This document shows, piece after piece, positions 8,986-17,820 of a stretch of DNA of 37,619 nt (positions within the stretch are counted from its first letter, which is position 1; every line of letters starts with the position of its first letter). The notes under the pieces were generated by a model, which did no database searches, was not told the origin of the DNA, and saw only the letters and a list, made by a program, of their open reading frames with translations. The stretch is from Flavobacteriaceae bacterium. Its GTDB lineage: Bacteria > Bacteroidota > Bacteroidia > Flavobacteriales > Flavobacteriaceae. The stretch is from the NCBI GenBank assembly GCA_024635765.1, contig JAGXIE010000083.1:1-37619 (forward strand). Reading direction: 5' to 3'. The translations under genes and the position numbers were made by a program.

Positions 8986-9029
8986 ATGACGAAAATCATA
9001 TTTTAAGCTCATTTCATTTTCAACCTTTG
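8986..9029 (+). promoter_or_regulatory. Fnr/Crp-type activated promoter of ccoI
   Basis: The dyad ATGAC-GAAA-ATCAT at 8986-8999 fits the 5-4-5 Fnr/Crp half-site spacing. AACCTTTG at 9022-9029 is a one-mismatch -7 element (consensus TAnnTTTG). The dyad centre (8992.5) is 36.5 bp from the G of the -7 element, placing the dyad near -41.5, the class II activator position. The same spacing occurs at the ccoS, nos and hemN promoters. Binding is inferred. Confidence 0.75.
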
Positions 9030-9054
9030 TATCAGGTATAAATGAGCAAATTTT

Positions 9055-11427
9055 ATGGAACAATCCACCTGTTTCCATTGTGGTGATCAGTGTGACGTAA
9101 ATGTCATCAACTTACAAGGTAAAATGTTCTGCTGTAATGGCTGTAAAACTGTTTTTGAGATTTTCTCTGAAAACAATTTGAATTGCTATTACGATTTACA
9201 AGCATCTCCTGGAGCCATTCCAAAGGAAATTGAAGGTAAATATGATTTCTTATCGCAGAAAAACATTATAGCTAAACTGATAGAATTTGACAATGGCAGT
9301 ACCCAAATCGTAAATCTTTATATCCCACATATCCATTGTAGTTCGTGCATTTGGATTCTTGAAAATTTAAACAAACTCAATAAAAGCATTTCACTATCGT
9401 TGGTTGATTTCGGTAAGAAAACAGTTCGTGTTCATTATAATTCCGAGACAAGCTCACTAAAAGATATTGTTGAATTGTTGAACTCCATTGGTTATGAACC
9501 TTATATCAGTCTTGAAGATTTTTCAGCGGGAAAAAAACATATCAGTAGAACACTTATCTACAAACTTGGAATTGCCGGGTTTGCTTTCGGGAATGTTATG
9601 TTTCTTTCATTTCCAGAGTATTTTGAAGTAGGTGAATATTGGCTAGAACAGTATAAACCTCTTTTTAGATGGTTAATGTTCGCATTTTCATTGCCTGTCG
9701 TTTTTTATGCTGCACAAGACTATTTTTTCTCTGCCTACAAAGGGTTGAAAGCTAAAATTCTCAATATTGATGTTCCAATTGCCTTGGGCATTGTTGTACT
9801 CTTCTTGAGAAGTACAATCGATATTATGTTCGATCTAGGGTCTGGATTTTTCGATAGTTTAACAGGATTAGTATTCTTCTTATTACTTGGAAAATTCTTT
9901 CAACAAAAAACCTATTCATTTTTATCATTTGAGCGCGATTACAAATCCTATTTCCCGATAGCAATTACTAAAATTTCTAAAGAAGGTATTGAAGAGCCAA
10001 TTCAAGTTTATGATATTAATAAAGGGGACCGTCTACTTATCAGAAATGAAGAATTGATTCCAGTAGATGGTATTCTTATCAATGGAAAAGCGAAAATCGA
10101 TTATAGTTTTGTGACAGGTGAATCCGAAACCGTAAGTAAATTATCTGGTGATAAACTCTTCGCTGGTGGAAAACAGACTTCCGGAGTCATTGAAATGGAA
10201 GCTCTAAAAACTGTCGAACAAAGTTATTTGACACAGCTTTGGAGTAATGACGTCTTCAGCAAAGTAAAAGAAGACAGCTTTACGACTCTAACAAACCTCA
10301 TCAGTAAACGCTTTACCATCTATATATTATCGATTGCCTTTTTAGCAACTCTGTTCTGGCTCGTTGTGGATAGCTCAAAAGTAATGAATGTCTTTACGTC
10401 TGTATTGATCATAGCCTGTCCTTGTGCTGTTGCACTGGCTGCGCCGTTTACTTTAGGAAATATGCTTCGCATTTTTGGAAAGAAAAAATTCTACCTTAAA
10501 AACACCACAGTAATCGAACAGTTAGCAGCAATCAATACGATAATTTTTGATAAAACAGGCACAATTACTTCTAACAAAAAAAACACTGCAATGTATGAAG
10601 GCCAAGTGCTTTCCGAGTCCGAAGAAGTACTTCTTAAAAACACATTAAGAGGCTCAAATCATCCCTTAAGTCGTTCACTTTATGAGTTATTAAAGGAAAA
10701 TGACATCATCTCACTTGACCAGTTCGAAGAGCATTTAGGACAAGGAATCCAGGGTGTGCATCAACATAATTCCATTAAAATCGGTTCTGCCACTTTTGTA
10801 GGAACCAGAGAAAGTTCTGTTTTAAACACCGTAGTTCATATCAGCGCCAACAGTGCTTATAAAGGGAAGTTCACGTTTTATAATAGTTACCGAAAGGGTC
10901 TTTCTAAACTGTTTAATACACTGAAAAAGTACTATGATTTGGCAATATTATCTGGTGACAATGAAGGCGAACTGGGAAATCTAAAAAAAATACTGCCTGC
11001 AAAAACTAAATTATTATTCAATCAAAAACCGAATGATAAACTTGAATACATTAAATACCATCAAAGTGAAGGCGCCAAAATTTTGATGATCGGTGACGGA
11101 CTGAATGATGCCGGAGCGTTGGCACAAAGCAATGTCGGTATCGCTTTATCAGAGAATGTGAATGTCTTCTCACCAGCATGTGATGCCATTTTAGACGCCA
11201 ATCAGTTCCAGAAATTAGATGCTTTTATGAAGGCTTCAAAATCTGCCGTCAATATCGTAAAGTGGAGTTTTGTTCTGTCATTTATGTACAATATTATCGG
11301 ACTTTACTTTGCTGTAACAGGTCAATTAGCACCCGTAATTGCGGCAATATTGATGCCATTGAGCTCTATAAGCGTAGTAGTACTGACCACGGTAGCCACA
11401 AATTTTATAGGCAAAAAATTAGAATGA
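9055..11427 (+). CDS. ccoI: CcoI, copper-translocating P-type ATPase for cbb3 oxidase
   Basis: This P1B-type ATPase (790 residues) moves copper across the inner membrane for assembly of the CuB centre of cbb3 oxidase. The Cys-rich N-terminus (C6, C9, C13, C26, C27, C30) is the metal-binding cap typical of CcoI/FixI. An HMA domain follows with C95-S-S-C98. Further on are the GES actuator motif (VTGESE), the ion-site C455-P-C457, the phosphorylation site D499KTGT, the nucleotide-binding His in SNHPLS and the hinge GDGLNDAGAL. Length and order fit FixI/CcoI. The cbb3 genes begin 80 bases downstream under their own promoter, and both promoters carry the same Fnr-type dyad. Confidence 0.93.
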   Translation: MEQSTCFHCGDQCDVNVINLQGKMFCCNGCKTVFEIFSENNLNCYYDLQASPGAIPKEIEGKYDFLSQKNIIAKLIEFDNGSTQIVNLYIPHIHCSSCIWILENLNKLNKSISLSLVDFGKKTVRVHYNSETSSLKDIVELLNSIGYEPYISLEDFSAGKKHISRTLIYKLGIAGFAFGNVMFLSFPEYFEVGEYWLEQYKPLFRWLMFAFSLPVVFYAAQDYFFSAYKGLKAKILNIDVPIALGIVVLFLRSTIDIMFDLGSGFFDSLTGLVFFLLLGKFFQQKTYSFLSFERDYKSYFPIAITKISKEGIEEPIQVYDINKGDRLLIRNEELIPVDGILINGKAKIDYSFVTGESETVSKLSGDKLFAGGKQTSGVIEMEALKTVEQSYLTQLWSNDVFSKVKEDSFTTLTNLISKRFTIYILSIAFLATLFWLVVDSSKVMNVFTSVLIIACPCAVALAAPFTLGNMLRIFGKKKFYLKNTTVIEQLAAINTIIFDKTGTITSNKKNTAMYEGQVLSESEEVLLKNTLRGSNHPLSRSLYELLKENDIISLDQFEEHLGQGIQGVHQHNSIKIGSATFVGTRESSVLNTVVHISANSAYKGKFTFYNSYRKGLSKLFNTLKKYYDLAILSGDNEGELGNLKKILPAKTKLLFNQKPNDKLEYIKYHQSEGAKILMIGDGLNDAGALAQSNVGIALSENVNVFSPACDAILDANQFQKLDAFMKASKSAVNIVKWSFVLSFMYNIIGLYFAVTGQLAPVIAAILMPLSSISVVVLTTVATNFIGKKLE

Positions 11428-11443
11428 ATAAAAATAATCGAAC

Positions 11444-11487
11444 ATGATAAATGTCATGTCATAAGAGTGACATCAAATGTAATTTTG
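11444..11487 (+). promoter_or_regulatory. Fnr/Crp-type activated promoter of the ccoS-NO-Q-P operon
   Basis: The dyad ATGAT-AAAT-GTCAT is at 11444-11457 and a perfect -7 element TAATTTTG at 11480-11487; centre to G is 36.5 bp. A second dyad, ATGTCA-N6-TGACAT (11456-11473), overlaps the end of the first and could be an extra weak site. The predicted transcript starts near 11492, 15-20 bases before the ccoS ATG. Confidence 0.8.
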
Positions 11488-11507
11488 AACCATAACTTCA
11501 GATAGGT

Positions 11508-11690
11508 ATGAGTGTTATTTATATTTTATTGACCATCAGTATTATAGTTGCTGTTGTTTTTTTTGTGGCCTTCATTTTTGCCGTAAAAAACGGACAATTC
11601 GATGACAGTTATACGCCGTCTGTAAGAATGTTGTTTGAAGATGAACTTGTAAAAGAAGAACCAAAAAAATCAAAAAAACCTAAAGACTAA
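11508..11690 (+). CDS. ccoS: CcoS, cbb3 oxidase maturation protein
   Basis: The 60-residue protein has one N-terminal membrane helix (about residues 3-26, VIYILLTISIIVAVVFFVAF) and then the short conserved stretch KNGQFDDSYTPSVRMLFED before a Lys/Glu-rich tail. This is the CcoS/FixS pattern. CcoS is needed for inserting haem and copper cofactors into the CcoN subunit. It is the first gene after the Fnr-type promoter, 11 bases before ccoNO. Confidence 0.9.
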   Translation: MSVIYILLTISIIVAVVFFVAFIFAVKNGQFDDSYTPSVRMLFEDELVKEEPKKSKKPKD

Positions 11691-11701
11691 TCAGAATTAT
11701 T

Positions 11702-13900
11702 ATGGAAATGCAACAATTTTATTACGATAATAAGATCGTTAAAAATTTTATTTACGCCACAATTCTTTGGGGTGTTGTAGGTATGTTAGTTGGCTTAATG
11801 GTCGCCTTCCTTTTTATTTTTCCGAATTATATGGAAGGTATTTCATGGTTAAGTTTTGGCCGATTGAGACCACTTCATACCAATGCCGTCATTTTTGCCT
11901 TTGTAGGTAATGCCATTTTTGCCGGCGTTTATTATTCTACTCAACGTTTGCTTAAAGCTAGAATGTTTAGCGATCTATTAAGTAAAATCAATTTTTGGGG
12001 TTGGCAGCTTATTATAGTCGGAGCTGCGATTACACTTCCGTTAGGATATACAACTTCAAAAGAATATGCCGAATTAGAATGGCCTTTTGATATTGCTATT
12101 GCTCTGATTTGGGTGATTTTTGGTTGGAACTTAATTGGTACCATTTTAAAAAGAAGGCAACGACATCTATACGTCGCGATATGGTTTTATATTGCAACCG
12201 TAGTAACAGTCGCGGTATTGCACATCTTTAATAGTTTAGAACTTCCTGTAAGTGCTTTGAAAAGTTACTCGGTATATGCAGGCGTTCAAGATGCTTTGGT
12301 ACAATGGTGGTATGGACATAATGCTGTTGCGTTTTTCTTGACCACTCCGTTTCTAGGTTTGATGTATTACTTTGTTCCTAAAGCAGCAAATAGACCTATC
12401 TTCTCATACCGATTATCAATAATTCACTTTTGGTCGTTGATCTTTATCTACATTTGGGCTGGACCTCACCATTTATTATACACAGCCTTACCGGAATGGG
12501 CGCAAAACCTTGGAGTTGCGTTCTCTGTAATGTTGCTGATGCCATCTTGGGGAGGGATGATCAACGGACTGTTAACACTTCGTGGTGCTTGGGATAAAGT
12601 ACGAGTTGATCCTGTACTTAAGTTTATGGTGGTAGCTATTACTGGTTACGGTATGGCGACTTTCGAAGGCCCAATGTTATCACTCAAAAATGTCAATGCA
12701 ATTGCCCATTACACTGATTGGATTATTGCCCACGTTCACGTTGGAGCTTTGGCTTGGAATGGGTTCTTAACTTTTGGAATGATCTATTGGTTAGTTCCAA
12801 GATTATTCAAAACTAAACTCTATTCCGTAAAACTTGCCAATGCCCATTTTTGGATTGGTACTTTAGGAATTATACTTTATGCATTACCGATGTATGTTGC
12901 AGGGTTCACACAGGCCAGCATGTGGAAGCAATTTAGACCAGACGGTAACTTGGTTTACGGTAACTTTTTAGAAACCGTTACCGAAATTATGCCAATGTAT
13001 TGGATGCGTGCCATAGGCGGAACTTTATATATTACAGGTATGTTGATCCTTGTATATAACGTATATGTGACCGTTAAAAGAGGATCTAAAGTCGAAGACG
13101 AATTGGCTGAAGCTGCAGCATTAGAGCGTGTTTCAAAACGAAGAGTATCTGGTGAAGGATGGCATTCTTGGTTAGAGCGTAAACCAGTTCAACTAACGAT
13201 ATTAGCTACAGTTGCTATACTTATTGGAGGAATTGTTCAAATTGTCCCTACCATTATGGTAAAATCTAATATTCCGACCATAAGCAGTGTGAAACCCTAT
13301 ACGCCTTTAGAATTAGAAGGTAGAGACATTTATATACGAGAAGGCTGTGTGGGTTGTCACTCTCAAATGGTAAGGCCTTTTAGAGATGAAGTCGCTCGTT
13401 ATGGTGAATATTCTAAAGCTGGAGAATACGTATATGACCATCCATTTCTATGGGGAAGTAAACGAACTGGGCCAGACCTCCATAGAATAGGTGGAAAATA
13501 TTCAGATAACTGGCATTTTAACCACATGTATGATCCACAAAGCACATCTTCGGGTTCGATTATGCCACGTTATCCTTGGTTAATCACAGGCAGTGGCAGC
13601 AAGCTTGATAAATCACTCACCGAAGCAAAAATGAAAGCGATGGTTTCATTAGGTGTACCTTATACTGATGAAGACATTGCCAATGCTCAAAAACAAATGA
13701 GTGAACAAGGCACTCAAATTGAGAAAAACCTATATAGCGATCCAGATTTTGTGGCCTCTTATGAAGCAGATAGGCAAAATGCTGGTGAAGATTTTGTCGA
13801 AATGAGAAATAGAGAAATCGTAGCGCTTATAGCCTACCTACAACGTCTCGGTACAGACATTAAAGTTGAAGATTTACTAGATCTAACCACTCAAAACTAA
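11702..13900 (+). CDS. ccoN: CcoNO, fused catalytic and cytochrome c subunits of cbb3 oxidase
   Basis: The 732-residue fusion has CcoN (about residues 1-490) followed by CcoO. CcoN carries the haem and CuB histidines: H59 in RPLHTNAV (low-spin haem), H206 in WWYGHNAV, H256-H257 in GPHHLLY, and H336, H344 and H346 in AHYTDWIIAHVHVG. After a membrane helix near 495-515, the CcoO part has one haem c site C549-V-G-C552-H553 with SQMVRPFRDE and GPDLHRIGGKYSDNWH. It reduces O2 with high affinity and pumps protons. The N-O fusion is usual in Bacteroidota; elsewhere these are two genes. Confidence 0.96.
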   Translation: MEMQQFYYDNKIVKNFIYATILWGVVGMLVGLMVAFLFIFPNYMEGISWLSFGRLRPLHTNAVIFAFVGNAIFAGVYYSTQRLLKARMFSDLLSKINFWGWQLIIVGAAITLPLGYTTSKEYAELEWPFDIAIALIWVIFGWNLIGTILKRRQRHLYVAIWFYIATVVTVAVLHIFNSLELPVSALKSYSVYAGVQDALVQWWYGHNAVAFFLTTPFLGLMYYFVPKAANRPIFSYRLSIIHFWSLIFIYIWAGPHHLLYTALPEWAQNLGVAFSVMLLMPSWGGMINGLLTLRGAWDKVRVDPVLKFMVVAITGYGMATFEGPMLSLKNVNAIAHYTDWIIAHVHVGALAWNGFLTFGMIYWLVPRLFKTKLYSVKLANAHFWIGTLGIILYALPMYVAGFTQASMWKQFRPDGNLVYGNFLETVTEIMPMYWMRAIGGTLYITGMLILVYNVYVTVKRGSKVEDELAEAAALERVSKRRVSGEGWHSWLERKPVQLTILATVAILIGGIVQIVPTIMVKSNIPTISSVKPYTPLELEGRDIYIREGCVGCHSQMVRPFRDEVARYGEYSKAGEYVYDHPFLWGSKRTGPDLHRIGGKYSDNWHFNHMYDPQSTSSGSIMPRYPWLITGSGSKLDKSLTEAKMKAMVSLGVPYTDEDIANAQKQMSEQGTQIEKNLYSDPDFVASYEADRQNAGEDFVEMRNREIVALIAYLQRLGTDIKVEDLLDLTTQN

Positions 13901-13906
13901 TATATC

Positions 13907-14095
13907 ATGTTAAAATTTGTAAAAAACCATATGGAGAGCATTTCAGGGATAGAGATCTACCCTATCATCTCTCTGCTCATATTCTTTACTTTTTTTGTGA
14001 TTCTTTTTTTGTGGGTTTTTACCGCAAAAAAAGAATATATCACAAAAGTGAGCAACATCCCATTAGATAACCATCAAAACGATACGACGTTATGA
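13907..14095 (+). CDS. ccoQ: CcoQ/FixQ-like small subunit of cbb3 oxidase
   Basis: The 62-residue protein has a single membrane helix (about residues 18-39, IYPIISLLIFFTFFVILFLWVF) followed by a charged tail (TAKKEYITKVSNIPLD). Small size, topology and position between ccoNO and ccoP identify it; the family is poorly conserved in sequence. CcoQ stabilises the assembled oxidase. Its stop overlaps the ccoP start by 4 bases (ATGA), so translation is probably coupled. Confidence 0.85.
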   Translation: MLKFVKNHMESISGIEIYPIISLLIFFTFFVILFLWVFTAKKEYITKVSNIPLDNHQNDTTL

Positions 14096-15048
14096 GAAAT
14101 CTATTTCCATCTTATATAAGAGTTCCGTTAGTATTTTTTACAATCTTCGGACTTATTGAATTTTTCATGGATTCAGGTGAAAAACCTGCATTTATTGAAT
14201 ATCCGATTATTATGTTATTCCTAGTATTGGTGTTTTTAATTATTATAGCTATTGAAGTAATTATCGCTGCACTGGAAAACATCATGTTTCAAAGCCTCGA
14301 TGAAGCTGCCAAAACCCGCTATTTGGCGTCAAAATATAAAACAATCAAGTTTACATGGTTGAGTAATACCTATAAAAAACTTGTAGGTACCAAACCGCTG
14401 GAAAAAGAACATGAGTTAATACTAGATCACAACTACGATGGCATCAGAGAATTGGATAACGATCTTCCACCTTGGTGGTTATATGGATTTTATGCAACCA
14501 TTATCTTTGGAGCAATCTATTTGGCTAGATTCCATATTTTCAATGGAGATAATCAATATGAAGAATTAGAATCTGCATATGCTCAAGCCAAAATAGAACT
14601 GGAAGAATATAAGAAAACCGCCAAAGATCTTGTTGATTATAACACTGTGACCGTACTTGCGGATGCTGCCGATATATCCAGCGGTAAAACTATATTTGAA
14701 GCAAACTGTGTGGCATGTCATATGGCTGATGGTGGCGGAGGTATTGGACCTAACTTGACCGATAAATATTGGATTCTCGGCGGAGGTATCAAAAATGTAT
14801 TCCGAACTATAAGCGAAGGCGGTCGAGATGGAAAAGGAATGATTGCCTGGAAACAAAGCTTAAAACCATCTGAAATGGCACAAGTTTCCAGCTACGTATT
14901 AACTTTACAAGGCAATACTCCAGCAAAACCAAAAGATCCCGAAGGAGATATATGGGTCGCAGAAGAAGCCGTCAAAAGCGAAATTCCAACGGAAGCTATG
15001 GAAGTTATTACAGATTCGATCATCAGCATAGAAAACGAAACACCATAA
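14092..15048 (+). CDS. ccoP: CcoP, cytochrome c subunit III of cbb3 oxidase, mono-haem
   Basis: The 318-residue protein has two N-terminal helices (about 10-28 and 38-60), a CcoP N-domain ending in the helix LPPWWLYGFYATIIFGAIY, and then one cytochrome c domain with C206-V-A-C209-H210, GPNLTDKYWILGGG and GMIAWKQSLKPSEMAQVSSY, whose Met is the likely distal ligand. Proteobacterial CcoP has two haem c domains; this one has a single CxxCH, a recurrent form in Bacteroidota. It passes electrons to the CcoO haem. The acidic C-terminus shows no fold I recognise. Confidence 0.93.
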   Translation: MRNLFPSYIRVPLVFFTIFGLIEFFMDSGEKPAFIEYPIIMLFLVLVFLIIIAIEVIIAALENIMFQSLDEAAKTRYLASKYKTIKFTWLSNTYKKLVGTKPLEKEHELILDHNYDGIRELDNDLPPWWLYGFYATIIFGAIYLARFHIFNGDNQYEELESAYAQAKIELEEYKKTAKDLVDYNTVTVLADAADISSGKTIFEANCVACHMADGGGGIGPNLTDKYWILGGGIKNVFRTISEGGRDGKGMIAWKQSLKPSEMAQVSSYVLTLQGNTPAKPKDPEGDIWVAEEAVKSEIPTEAMEVITDSIISIENETP

Positions 15049-15106
15049 TTGAATAAAAAGAATTAGCCAAAAACGCTCCGAACTATATTAATTTTTGACC
15101 CAAATA

Positions 15107-16531
15107 ATGGAAACATCAGAAAACGAAAGCTTTAGAGACTCCATTGGAACAGTCACCAAAGAAGGTAAGCGTGCCTGGGTATATCCAAAAAAACCAAGCG
15201 GCAAACTCTATGAATATCGCAAAATAGTAAGTTACGTTCTTTTAGTTTTTTTTCTGGCTTCTCCATTTATCAAAATCAATGGCAACCAATTTTTGATGTT
15301 CAATATACTAGAGCGCCGCTTTAATATTTTTGGATTTCCGTTTTGGCCACAGGATTTTCACTTGTTTGTCATTTCGATGATCATAGGAGTCATTTTTATC
15401 ACACTATTTACAGTTGCTTTTGGACGGATTTTCTGTGGTTGGATTTGCCCTCAAACTATTTTCCTTGAAATGGTTTTTAGACGAATCGAATATTGGATCG
15501 ATGGAGACCGAGGTGCCCAAATACGATTGGACAAACAAGCATGGAATGCTGAAAAAATAAAAAAGCGAAGCTTAAAATGGTTCATGTTTTTAGTAATCTC
15601 ATTTGTAATTGCTAATGTGTTTCTAGCCTTTTTGATTGGTAGTGACAAGCTGATAGGATACATCACTGATGGACCAGCAGAGCATATTGCCACCTTACTG
15701 CCTTTGTTCATTTTTACGGGAGTGTTCTATTTTGTCTTTGCATGGTTTAGGGAGCAAGTCTGCATTATAGCTTGCCCTTATGGACGACTTCAAGGTGTAT
15801 TGTTGGATAATAAATCGATTGTTGTAGCTTATGACCATAAAAGAGGTGAAGCAAAAAATGGCCGAAAGAAATTTCGAAAAAATGAAGATAGAGATGCCCT
15901 TGGTTATGGTGATTGCATCGACTGTCATCAATGTGTAAATGTTTGCCCAACAGGCATTGATATCCGAAATGGCACACAGCTAGAATGTGTCAACTGTACA
16001 GCTTGTATCGATGAGTGCAACCATATTATGGAGAGTGTGAATCTGCCAAAAGATTTGATTCGCTATGCAAGTGAAAATGAAATAGAGAAGAAAGAAAAAT
16101 TCAAGGTCACTGCTCGAATGAAAGGCTATATTGCTGTTCTCATAATTCTCACAGGAGTTTTATCTGGCATGTTATTGTTAAGAAATGATGTTGAAGCTAA
16201 CATACTAAGACTTCCTGGACAATTATATGAACACAAAGAAGGAGACATTATTAGCAATGTGTTTACATATAAACTCATCAATAAAACGAGCGAAGATATT
16301 GACAATATTAATTTCAAACTTCGAAAGTATGATGGAGAAATAAAGTTGGTTTCAAATAAAAAAAATATTGTCGCTCCAAAAGAAGGTTTTGCCGAAGGCA
16401 CGCTATTTATAGAAATTAATAAAAAGAAATTAAAAGGTGACAGAAATAAATTAATGATTGAGGTATATAGCAATGAGGAATTGATTGAGACCACGACAGT
16501 TAATTTTTTAGGACCAAGAAGTTTTAATTAA
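15107..16531 (+). CDS. ccoG: CcoG/RdxA-like membrane ferredoxin, cbb3 assembly
   Basis: I start at ATG 15107 (METSENESF); the longer frame opens at TTG 15095. The protein has about five membrane helices, the motifs FCGWICPQT and CIIACPYGR in the membrane part, and a double [4Fe-4S] segment CIDCHQCVNVCP plus CVNCTACIDEC. The C-terminal 130 residues form an Ig-like FixG domain. CcoG is described as a cupric reductase providing Cu(I) for cbb3 assembly. It follows ccoP by 58 bases with no terminator. Confidence 0.92.
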   Translation: METSENESFRDSIGTVTKEGKRAWVYPKKPSGKLYEYRKIVSYVLLVFFLASPFIKINGNQFLMFNILERRFNIFGFPFWPQDFHLFVISMIIGVIFITLFTVAFGRIFCGWICPQTIFLEMVFRRIEYWIDGDRGAQIRLDKQAWNAEKIKKRSLKWFMFLVISFVIANVFLAFLIGSDKLIGYITDGPAEHIATLLPLFIFTGVFYFVFAWFREQVCIIACPYGRLQGVLLDNKSIVVAYDHKRGEAKNGRKKFRKNEDRDALGYGDCIDCHQCVNVCPTGIDIRNGTQLECVNCTACIDECNHIMESVNLPKDLIRYASENEIEKKEKFKVTARMKGYIAVLIILTGVLSGMLLLRNDVEANILRLPGQLYEHKEGDIISNVFTYKLINKTSEDIDNINFKLRKYDGEIKLVSNKKNIVAPKEGFAEGTLFIEINKKKLKGDRNKLMIEVYSNEELIETTTVNFLGPRSFN

Positions 16532-16663
16532 TAAGAAAAACTAAATACAACAGAGATGAACAACCAAAGACTAAAAATGTTTGATTTTTTTAATTGCTCT
16601 AAAAAAAGTCTTTCTTCTATTCTCTTTGTTCTTTATTCTAATGAGAATTAAAAACAATAAATT
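16532..16663 (+). other. Spacer inside the cbb3 operon
   Basis: These 132 bases separate ccoG and ccoH. They hold a 31-codon frame (16556-16651, MNNQRLKMFDFFN...) without membrane helix or family resemblance, and a weak AAAGACT...AGTCTTT pairing. No promoter or terminator is convincing, so it is probably a non-coding spacer. Confidence 0.4.
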
Positions 16664-17110
16664 ATGAAATTCAATTGGGGAACAGGTATCGTACTAGCAT
16701 TCATAGGCTTTATAAGCTTTATTATGTATTTCGTGATTATGATGATAACAAACGAAAAATATGAGTATGATTTGGTGACAGAAAATTACTATGGTAAAGA
16801 ACTAGAATTTCAACATGACATTGACAAACAGCATCATGCAAAAACATTGGAAAAAAATATCAGATGGATAAAAACTGAAGAAGGCATTCAACTCACATTT
16901 CCTGAAACCATGGAGTTTAACAACATAACAGGTAAAGTGTTCCTATATAGACCATCTAATAAACACTTGGACTTTGAATCAAAGATTTCTCTGTCCAATC
17001 ACAATTTGCTCATACCTGACAAACGTTTATTAGATGGTCGCTGGAACATTACAGTTGATTGGCAATATAAAGGAAATTCATATCTCTATAAAAAGGAAAT
17101 CAGCTACTAA
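16664..17110 (+). CDS. ccoH: CcoH/FixH-like cbb3 assembly protein
   Basis: The 148-residue protein has one N-terminal membrane helix (about residues 8-30) and an exported beta-rich domain. The NYYGKELEFQ-DI motif just after the helix and DGRWNITVDWQYKG near the end are FixH signatures. FixH/CcoH associates with the cbb3 complex and the CcoI copper pump during assembly. Its stop TAA at 17108-17110 abuts the next ATG, so the two are translated in tandem. Confidence 0.88.
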   Translation: MKFNWGTGIVLAFIGFISFIMYFVIMMITNEKYEYDLVTENYYGKELEFQHDIDKQHHAKTLEKNIRWIKTEEGIQLTFPETMEFNNITGKVFLYRPSNKHLDFESKISLSNHNLLIPDKRLLDGRWNITVDWQYKGNSYLYKKEISY

Positions 17111-17812
17111 ATGTTGTGGTCAGCGCTCATATTTGGTCTTTTAGGAAGTTTTCACTGCGTGGGAATGTGCGGACCAATTGCATTTATGCTGCCAGTAGAT
17201 CGAAGTAATTCAATTAAGAAAGTCTTCCAAATTTTCAGCTATCATTTTGGACGTATTTTAGCCTATAGCATCATTGGGTTATTTTTCGGTTTGGTTGGAA
17301 AAAGTCTGTATATCTTCGGTTTGCAACAGCAATTATCAATTTTTATTGGAGCCTTAATGATTGTGGTTGTTTTGATTCCAACGAAATTATTCAATAGCTA
17401 TAATTTTTCAAAACCTATTTATAAACTGATTTCCAAAGTAAAATCCGGCCTCGGACAAGCACTTAAAAAGAAAACCGCCGACACGTTTATAACCATAGGT
17501 TTCTTAAACGGGTTTTTACCTTGCGGCTTGGTTTATATGGCAGTATTTGCATCTCTAACTATGCAAAGTGCAATGTACGGTAGTTTATATATGGTATTAT
17601 TCGGTCTTGGAACAATACCGTTGATGACTTCAGCCATTTATCTTGGAAAATTTTTGAATACGAACATAAAACAGCGCATTCAAAAAGCCATTCCTGTATT
17701 TGTAGTGGTTATAGGGTTACTTTTTATAGTACGTGGTTTAGGTTTGGGAATTCCATACCTATCTCCTGCTCCAGCAACTGAAATCGCAACTGGGACGATC
17801 GAATGCCATTAA
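17111..17812 (+). CDS. TauE/SafE-like membrane protein, probable cbb3 copper or thiol biogenesis
   Basis: The 233-residue integral membrane protein has about six helices. It starts with FGLLGSFHCVGMCGP (H15, C16, C20) and has a second element LNGFLPCGLVYMA, the paired Cys-containing motifs of the HCxGMCGP branch of the sulfite exporter/UreH-like superfamily, related in topology to CcdA/DsbD. Proteins of this branch are regularly encoded beside ccoGH. The Cys/His pairs suggest copper or disulfide handling, but the transported species is not proven. The label sulfite exporter should not be taken literally. Confidence 0.75.
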   Translation: MLWSALIFGLLGSFHCVGMCGPIAFMLPVDRSNSIKKVFQIFSYHFGRILAYSIIGLFFGLVGKSLYIFGLQQQLSIFIGALMIVVVLIPTKLFNSYNFSKPIYKLISKVKSGLGQALKKKTADTFITIGFLNGFLPCGLVYMAVFASLTMQSAMYGSLYMVLFGLGTIPLMTSAIYLGKFLNTNIKQRIQKAIPVFVVVIGLLFIVRGLGLGIPYLSPAPATEIATGTIECH

Positions 17813-17820
17813 ATTAATGA

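Noticed and set aside
11456-11473. ATGTCA-N6-TGACAT as a separate regulator site at ccoS
   Set aside because: Overlaps the better Fnr-type dyad and is not repeated at the other promoters; kept only as a note.
14566-14856. Antisense frame inside ccoP and similar frames opposite other genes
   Set aside because: They mirror well-supported coding frames with conserved motifs and show no domain of their own.
16556-16651. A 31-codon frame between ccoG and ccoH
   Set aside because: No membrane helix, family resemblance or start context; the spacer is AT-rich and chance frames of this size are common.
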